Source of the DNA: Brachionus manjavacas
Lineage: Eukaryota; Rotifera; Eurotatoria; Ploima; Brachionidae
Assembly: GCA_019054805.1 (NCBI GenBank)
Contig: JAHQIY010000006.1
Location: forward strand, 4,216,001-4,280,000
Direction of reading: 5' to 3'
Length of the DNA: 64,000 nucleotides
Shown one piece after another: positions 57,370-64,000 of this stretch. Numbering within the stretch: the first letter of the stretch is position 1; every line of letters starts with the position of its first letter. Under the pieces are notes generated by a model. It ran no database searches. It was not told the origin of the DNA and saw only the letters and a list, made by a program, of their open reading frames with translations. A program made the position numbers and the translations under genes.

Positions 57370-58379
57370 ATCTTCATATGTAGTAATTATTTTTACATTT
57401 AAAAAAAAAAGTGCTTGTTTCTAAATTTGTGAATAACTCTTAGACAAAGTATTAATTGAAGATAATTAATTTATTTAAAATGAATAAAATTTAAAGATAA
57501 CAATATTCAGTGATTTAGGTCTACAAATCAAAATAATTATCGAAAATCAAATTTTTGTTTAATTTACAAAAGTCCTTAATAAGATCGAACCTTTTTTTAA
57601 TTACCTAATCATTATAGATTCAAATGAGTAAAACTATTAACGACATCAAATTTCATAAACTGACATATATCGCTAAGAAATTTATTATTTCAAATTTTTT
57701 ATTTCAAATGTTAAAAAAAACAAAAAAACTAAATTAACTTTTGTTTGAAAAAAATGATTTTATCAGTTTGAATTTTTTGTTTATTTTTTCTAACAGTTAT
57801 TTTGATTATACATAATTTTTTGAAATTTTGTAGTATCAGGTAATGAAATAATTTTTATTATTTAAATGTATAATACATATCTAATATTATTTTTAAAAAG
57901 TTCCAAATTAAAGTCCAATTCATTAGAATCTAAGGCCAAGTTTGGATTTTTTTTCAATTAAAATCCGGACTTGACTTGAGACTTGTGAGTCACAAGTTGT
58001 GACTTTTAAACAAATCTGCTTACAGCTAAGAAAATTAAAAACTGTCTTTCGTAGTTTAGAAATGATAAAAGAACCGAGATTTAGAATTTACTAAGATGAT
58101 AAGAGTAATCATTTTATTTAAATTTAAAACAAATAGATATTTTTTAGCTTGAATTCAAATAAGTTTTTCGAGTTTTTTTTAAAATATACTTATAAATTTT
58201 ACCTATTATAAATAATGTATTTACTTTTATCGATTTCAAAACAAATAAGTTATGCAATTAATTATTCATAATTTAATCCAGACTAGTAAAGACTTTTTAA
58301 ATTTAAAAAATAATTTAGTTGCAAAAACAAATAGATTGTAAATTTTACCAACGGGATCAATTATAGTTTAAACTCCAAG

Positions 58380-58660
58380 ATGGAAAATCGAGTGATGAGT
58401 TGAGAAGACACGGACAGAACCTTACACGAGAGCAAGTTAGGAGTTGTTTTCCTAGATTTAACTTTTTATTAACAGGGTTGTCAATGATTGGAATAAACTA
58501 CCGGAAGAAATTATCAACTCAAGGAATACAAACAGTTTCAAAGCAAAACTTGATGTTTGGATGGCGAAACGATTTGAAGCGACTGCTATAGCTCATTAGA
58601 GCTCTGCTTGGTTGACTCCAAGCTGCAGTTTACACTACTACTACTACTACTACTAATGAT
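58380..58660 (+). mobile_element. LINE 3' end with trinucleotide tail
   Basis: The plus strand encodes RHGQNLTREQVRSC, then after a frameshift NRVVNDWNKLPEEIINSRNT and FKAKLD, the canonical LINE C-terminus (RV-x-WN-x-LP ... FK-x-x-LD). It ends in an (ACT)n tract at about 58634-58655, as many LINEs end in a short tandem repeat. Confidence 0.75.
58634..58655 (+). repeat. (ACT)n microsatellite at LINE 3' end
   Basis: About seven ACT units that close the LINE fragment. Confidence 0.8.
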
Positions 58661-59166
58661 AAATAATTTTTAATAGTGAAATTTATTCATTATTTTTTTT
58701 TTGAATTCAGCTCTTACAAATGTGAATAATAATCAAAAATTTGTTTGTTAAATCAATTTTTTCGAAATGGCTCAAGTCTTTTAAACAAATTTTCAACAGA
58801 TTATATTCCAATGAATTTTATGTATTTTTATTGCGAAAATTTTTATAAAATTATTTTGTATATTTATTTTTACAATTAAACTTACATTTTGACCTTGCTT
58901 AAACTTAAAATAATCAAATATCATGATTTTTTATCTAAATTACTATTGATATATTCTTTAAACTGATGTAAAATAAATTTTTAATTATAAGTTTAAAGAA
59001 GCCTTAAGTAGATTTGATACTTGATATTTTAATATTTTTTTTCTCTATTTTATGTATTTAATAATTCAATTGGAATTTAAAAATGAATTTGAATGTAAAG
59101 AAAGGCTTTTATAATAGTGTAAACAATTTATTTCTTTCAAAATTAAATTTTTTAAAAGAAAAAACA

Positions 59167-59238
59167 AGGGGGCATCCGGGATTGAACCGGAGACCTCTCG
59201 ATCTGCAGTCGAATGCTCTACCACTGAGCTATACCCCC
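59167..59238 (-). tRNA. tRNA-Cys (GCA), copy 1
   Basis: A 72-nt tRNA gene on the minus strand, starting GGGGGTATAGCTCAGTGGTA. The acceptor stem pairs GGGGGTA with TGCCCCC (one G-T pair), the anticodon loop CTGCAGA has anticodon GCA, and the T arm has GGTTCAATCCC. The discriminator is T, as in animal tRNA-Cys. No intron. It is identical to the copy at 62966-63037. Confidence 0.95.
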
Positions 59239-60846
59239 TCATGGTTAAAAGAGTTAATTTTCAAATTTCTTATCTAAATCGAAAAACTAAATAGTATAGA
59301 ATGGGTAAATTATTCGAAAAAAAAATTGATTGAATTTAAATGTGATATAAAAGAAACTTGGAATTGCTGTTAGAAATATAAAAATTTCAATTTCTTCCTT
59401 CAAATATTTAAACTGAAAATTACCAAGAATTCCTTTCATTAAGAATTTAAGCAATCATGTTAAGATATCTTATTCTTGAATTTTTCTTTAATTTGATTAT
59501 TCTGTGATTTATTTTTGTTGCTTGTAATGCAAGAAGAGGATCATATTTTCCAACTCTACAAAGGGACAATAAACTTCGAATGTAGCAGTCACCTAAAAGA
59601 TAAAAGCGCCTTTTCCTAAAATATTTATATTCATTGTTGTGATTTTTTTTTTTTTAAATAATTCTTCCATAATGAATAATTTTAGATAGTTTTAAAAAGT
59701 TAAATAATTTTTATTTATTCACATAAATTTTAATTTTATTAAAAATTTCTTTCATTATTAATAATTTAACAACCTTTTAAAATATTGTAAAAAAACTTAA
59801 TTTAGCTTATTTTTTTACAGGTTCCTAAAGTTGCCAAAAATAAAGTTTTTTTCCATTTTTAAAGGTCAAAAGAAAACATTATAATCAAAGAGCTTCAAAT
59901 TTTTTTAATCTTTGCTTTAAAATGAAATGAGCTATAATTTGTTATATAATAATATCTGTTTTTATTTCAAATAATTACTTTTTGTCAAATTTAATTAGTT
60001 TGAGTCAAAAAATAAATTACTATAAATTTTGGCAGAACCAAATAGAAGAAATTAATTAATTATGCAACAAAATAATTAGTTTATGTCAAGAAAAAATTTT
60101 TTATGCTAAATTTCATTCGTTTTATACAAAAATATTTTTATTTTGAAAAATTTGCATTAAAAATGTCAAAATTTGACCAAAACTGCAAAATTATAGATTT
60201 AAAAAATGAGTAGTTAAATTAAATACACAGCATTGGGCCAACAGTACTTGTTGTTACTTTTTGAAAAATTATCATTGCTTTAAAATCATTGCTCTAGCCG
60301 TGAGCCAAAAGTTGGTTGAAATTCCACTTAAATATATTAAGAATCCTGATGTGCTTAAAGCTAAAGTTGGTCGAAAGGCAAAAGCCAAACATGTTTAGAG
60401 AAGCAAAAATTTATTTGTAATCATATTTTATTGATTTTATTATTTCTTTCAAATTAATTATTATTGACCAAAAAAAAATATTTAGCTAAAAAAAATAAAA
60501 ATTAACTATTCATTGACAGTAAATTAATTTTGACAATAACACATTATTTTGTTCATAAACTAATTATTTTTTAACAGTTTTATTTTTTGTCAGATAGCAA
60601 TGATTTCTGCAATACAGGTAATATTTTCTTCTTTGCTTACTTCAGATAAATATGCTCCACAGTTAGAAAAAGACAATTTTAACAGAGTTTTACTAAAAGA
60701 TGTATTTTTATTAAAAAATTTATTATTTAAAAAAAAAATTATTTTCAATATCATACAAAAATTACGATTATAAAATTGTTCAGATATCTAAATTCTTAAG
60801 TTAAATGTACAAAATTCCATCAATTGATGGGCTGCATTTACTAATT
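59239..60846. other. AT-rich spacer between tRNA-Cys copy 1 and BCL7 copy 1
   Basis: No intact gene. A short plus-strand stretch at about 60300-60400 encodes LVEIPLKYIKNPDVLKAK and ends KAKAKHV-stop; it looks like a coding remnant of unknown origin. Similar TAATTAGTTTATG blocks occur in opposite orientation at about 60070 and 60555. Confidence 0.4.
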
Positions 60847-61539
60847 CTATTTAGAATCTAGCTCATTTTGACCATCGACTGACATTGTGGATATATCTGC
60901 ATTCGTTTGATTATTAGTTAAATCCAAATGGGATTCATTTTCTCTTGAGATCGCTTTGGCATCATTTTTCATATTCGAATTTGATTCAGAGTCAGTCAAA
61001 TTTGATTCCAAAGGCATCATGTTAGGTACAGTGGTCAGCGAAAGACTGTTAGTAGAAATTTGTGACATAGTTGACTGCTGTGAATTTTCGTTATCTTCTT
61101 GAACATTTGAATTGGCCTGTTTCGAGTCTGAGTCGTTTGACGGGCCGTTGATTTGGGTCGAATCTTGGGTATTTTCATCATGATTAAGAAAATTTTTGTG
61201 TCCATTTAGTTCATTTTTGCTTTCTTCGAATAACTTTTTGGCCAAATTTGGATCATTACTGACATTTTCGACGCTTTTTTTGTCCGGTTCATCATTTGAC
61301 TCTGAATGTAACACAGGTACCCATTTGTACAGCCGTAGGCTAGTGTCATTTATGGAAATCCATTTTTTTTCCCATTTGCGAACTTTTTCTATAGCATTCA
61401 TTACTCGTTTGATGTCATCCTTGGCTCTTGCTCTTGTTTCCGAACGCAACGCTCGCTGACCAAAAAGCTTTGTATTTGAAGGCGTATTGGATCCATTTAA
61501 CATTGAAGCTGATGATGATGATGATGCTCTTAGAGACAT
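60847..61539 (-). CDS. BCL7 family SWI/SNF (BAF) subunit, full-length copy
   Basis: A 230-residue protein (human BCL7A-C are about 200-230). BCL7 proteins are small subunits of animal BAF/SWI-SNF chromatin remodellers. The N-terminal about 75 residues contain the family domain: [32 protein letters not shown], then [13 protein letters not shown]. The remainder is Ser/Asn/Asp/Glu-rich and disordered, also as in the family. The start ATG is preceded by a possible 5' UTR acceptor (TTTTCAG). No coding intron is needed. A shorter, divergently oriented paralogue lies at 63275-63574. Confidence 0.92.
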   Translation of the reverse strand: MSLRASSSSSASMLNGSNTPSNTKLFGQRALRSETRARAKDDIKRVMNAIEKVRKWEKKWISINDTSLRLYKWVPVLHSESNDEPDKKSVENVSNDPNLAKKLFEESKNELNGHKNFLNHDENTQDSTQINGPSNDSDSKQANSNVQEDNENSQQSTMSQISTNSLSLTTVPNMMPLESNLTDSESNSNMKNDAKAISRENESHLDLTNNQTNADISTMSVDGQNELDSK

Positions 61540-62965
61540 TTTTTTCTTTTTCTGAAAATTTTTGAATAAATAATTTCTGTGTTAGCTACAATTTTATTTA
61601 ATTTAAATTCATCCATAATATGTTAGCTCTAAGTCGTTGAATTGATGCATGTAGGCTTTTGATTTGTCTTATAAGGAAGATCAACCTTTTAAACGATTAA
61701 AATTGAATTAGCTGCAAAATACCCTGAGCATGGGATATTTTTCAAAAATAAAGCCTAAATTTAATTTTAACTGTAACAAAAAATTTGTCTTTACTCTCAT
61801 AAAATGCAAATACCAGAATTCACAATGCCATACAAATAGTGAAATAAGTCCAAAGAAAAGAGCAAGGAAAAATCTTCCACGTGATGAAAATGGAAAAATT
61901 GTCAAACGGAAAAAAATTAACATTTCTTTCTTTATTATTAATTTAAGTAATACAATGTATTTAAATTCAATTACTACATTTACTAAAATATTTGTCTTTA
62001 CTCTCATAAAAAAAAACTAAAAATTAAAAAAACTGTAGATTTAGTTTCAAAATAGAAAATTGTTAGTCAAATTTAAGCTTTTTTTTCTATTTTTGCATTT
62101 AAATTTAAGAGAATTTTTTGTGAGATTAAGGGTAAAATTTTAAAAAGTTTTAAAAAAATTAATTAATTTCGATGCATTGATTAGAATCAAATATTAATTA
62201 AATGAATAATAAAGAAAGAAATGTTAATTTTTTTTCCGTTTGATAATTTTTCCATTTTCATCACGTGGAAGCTTTTTCCTTACTCTTTTCTTTTGACTTA
62301 TTTCACTATTTGTATGGCATTGTGAATTCTGGTAAATTTGTCTTTTATGAGAGTAAAAAAAATATAATTGCGTCAAATCTATAGGATTTTTTTACATTGC
62401 GTTTTTAAGATTAGAGGTCTATAGTGAATAGTGACAAGTACCATTCACCAAAAATATGCCAGCAATAAAATTGTAACCTATTTTTTAGATTGATCAACTA
62501 TTTTATTTGTTTGGTCACATATTTTATTTAACATTTAATTTTTTTTTTTTTTAAATAATTTTTCGAAGATTTAAACTTGTAAAAAAGTTAAATTTTATTT
62601 GATGAGGTCAATCCAGTCAAGTATCCTGCATTTGATAATTACTTGAATGATAATTTTTTGAATTCTTTTGGCGACGTAATTTTTTTTATTATTAAAATTC
62701 TTTTCACATATTAACCCTTCAAAAATTAGGGTGACCAGTCTTAATCACATATTTTAGGTGAGGGATACTGATCACATAATATTTGACCAACTGGTCAATT
62801 ATTATTATGGACCCTAAAATTGATATTTTTATTTTTATCCTGCAATTTATATTAAGTAGTTATTGAATTAAAATATTTAAAAAGCCCGTTTTATAACATT
62901 TATGAATTTAAAATACTTATTGAGTTAAATCAATGAATTTTTATTAATATAGATTAAAAAAAACA
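61540..62965. other. Spacer between the two BCL7 copies, with a large inverted repeat
   Basis: Contains the 160-bp inverted repeat at 61790-62357 (separate entry) and otherwise AT-rich DNA with no recognised gene. Confidence 0.5.
61790..62357. repeat. 160-bp inverted repeat with a conserved basic peptide in both arms
   Basis: The left arm (about 61790-61945) and right arm (about 62190-62357) are close reverse complements around a 245-bp centre. Read outward-in, both arms encode the same basic stretch, CHTNSEIS then KKR[A/V]RK[N/K]LPRDENGK and KRKK. A third partial match, TTTGTCTTTACTCTCATAAA, lies at 61993-62012 as a direct repeat of the left arm start. Confidence 0.75.
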
Positions 62966-63037
62966 AGGGGGCATCCGGGATTGAACCGGAGACCTCTCGA
63001 TCTGCAGTCGAATGCTCTACCACTGAGCTATACCCCC
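62966..63037 (-). tRNA. tRNA-Cys (GCA), copy 2
   Basis: The same 72-nt sequence as copy 1, with anticodon GCA and T discriminator. The 5' flank is also similar (CTCAT, then AAGAG-TTAATT-TCAAAT blocks), showing that the gene was duplicated with neighbouring DNA. Confidence 0.95.
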
Positions 63038-63274
63038 TCATTTTCTTAAGAGATTAATTGTCAAATAAATAAAGTATTTTAAATTTTTCATCATTTATAA
63101 TTTAGCGATATTGTTCATATCATTTTGTTAGATGAAAAATGAAAAAGTTTGGCAATCTACCCGATTTTTTTAAGAGTTTTTGAATAATTTTACAAAATTA
63201 AAATAAAATTAACACTTAATATATGAATAAAACTTTAAATTTAAAGAAAAAATTCCGACAAAAAAAACAAAAAA
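63038..63274. promoter_or_regulatory. Short intergenic stretch upstream of BCL7 copy 2
   Basis: The 237 nt between tRNA-Cys copy 2 and the BCL7 ATG must contain the promoter of the latter. No clear TATA box was seen. Confidence 0.3.
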
Positions 63275-63574
63275 ATGTCCGATTTTAGTTCATCTAATTT
63301 TGCTGGCAGCTTGGGACCATCAACTTCAAAACAATCACAGCCAACTAAATTATTCGGCCAACGAGCTTTGCGTTCCGAAACGCGTCAAAAAGCCAAAGAC
63401 GACATCAAGAAAGTAATGAATTCAATCGAGAAAGTTAGAAAATGGGAACGAAAACTTGTGACTATCAATGAAACCTCGTTGAAAATTTACAAATGGGTTC
63501 CAGTTTCGTCCAGTAATTGTTCTTTATCATTAAAACAAGCCACCTCTAAGCATACTTTTGATCAACAAGTATAA
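63275..63574 (+). CDS. BCL7 family protein, short paralogue
   Basis: A 99-residue frame with the complete BCL7 N-terminal domain ([47 protein letters not shown]), then only about 25 more residues. It shares [14 protein letters not shown] exactly with the 60847-61539 copy. The usual acidic/Ser-rich tail is missing. The last codons CAA CAA GTATAATAA contain a possible GTATAA donor, so the tail could lie in a further exon, but none was recognised before the window end. An AATAAA-like signal at about 63620 supports termination here. Confidence 0.8.
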   Translation: MSDFSSSNFAGSLGPSTSKQSQPTKLFGQRALRSETRQKAKDDIKKVMNSIEKVRKWERKLVTINETSLKIYKWVPVSSSNCSLSLKQATSKHTFDQQV

Positions 63575-64000
63575 TAATTGTTACTTTTATAATTTTTGTA
63601 TCCATTGTTCATTTTTTTAAATAAAAAATTTTAATAAAATTTTAATAAAATTTTTTATTCATAATTGATTTAATAAGATTAAAATGCGAATTTAATAAAA
63701 ATTTGTCTAATTACAATTTTATAAAAAATTTCTTTCAAAATGGTTAAAATATTTCCAAAATGGCAAGTATCATTGTCAATGACCATAGAAGTGACAATGC
63801 TATATGTATTATCAATATTATTAATTTCGAAAAGCCGATTTTCGGTTCCTTTTTTGAGAAATGTTATAACAGATTGTATCAGTTATTAGTTTAAATAAAA
63901 TTTACTCCTTTTTCATCAATTTTAAATTCATTTGTTTTTTCATGTACTAAAAAAATTAAAAAATAACTTTATGTTTCTAATTAAAAAAAAAAACCTTTAT
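63575..64000. other. AT-rich end of window
   Basis: Nothing recognised apart from a possible AATAAA just after BCL7 copy 2. Confidence 0.5.

Larger units (their letters stand above)
57370..59166. other. Intergenic region with LINE remnant
   Basis: AT-rich. At about 57900-58015 there is a segment rich in AAGTCC/GACTTGACTTGAGACTTG motifs that also occur near 42795 and 17085, probably a dispersed repeat. A LINE 3' end lies at 58380-58660. No gene was recognised. Confidence 0.45.

Overview
This window looks like nuclear DNA of a small AT-rich invertebrate. Animal-type housekeeping genes (POLR2K, SURF1, OXSR1/STK39, CWC22, DNAJC19, WDR48, BCL7), GT-AG introns mostly 47-80 nt long, and decayed LINE, Tc1/mariner-like and pogo-like elements all point to a metazoan. 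Base composition, tiny introns, many intronless genes and mixed gene content fit a rotifer of the Brachionus type best, but that placement is inference and no marker gene here proves it.

Layout. 0-13 kb: AT-rich spacer with a decayed LINE and an inverted-repeat element, then POLR2K and SURF1 head-to-tail on the minus strand, then a four-exon OXSR1/STK39 (Fray) kinase on the plus strand. 14-36 kb: a cluster of four genes for secreted, repeat-built, Gln/Pro/Tyr-rich or Gly/Ser-rich proteins. Three carry the same small module (an EGF-like CxC-DGxYG-C loop plus a six-Cys peritrophin/ChtBD2-like domain). Three begin with an exon whose only coding content is the ATG. Two end in the same C-terminal motif. 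This looks like a locally expanded extracellular-matrix, cuticle or adhesive family and is the most novel part of the window. 36-45 kb: an intact-looking 535-bp hairpin MITE, CWC22, and an island of pogo and LINE debris. 45-54 kb: a class-A GPCR, a type I membrane protein with WSC and three EGF domains, and a secreted GH5 endoglycoceramidase-like enzyme. 54-57.4 kb: DNAJC19 (TIM14/Pam18) and WDR48. 59-64 kb: two identical tRNA-Cys(GCA) genes and two BCL7 paralogues in opposite orientation, with a 160-bp inverted repeat between them.

The housekeeping genes are scattered parts of transcription (POLR2K), splicing/EJC (CWC22), chromatin remodelling (BCL7), mitochondrial assembly and import (SURF1, DNAJC19), deubiquitination (WDR48) and ion/volume signalling (OXSR1); they do not form one pathway. 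Exon joins were made by eye and each was checked for frame: every multi-exon model sums to a whole number of codons, except the 22.8-28.2 kb gene, which is one base short because of a single lost G in a G-run. That is either an assembly error or a real frameshift.
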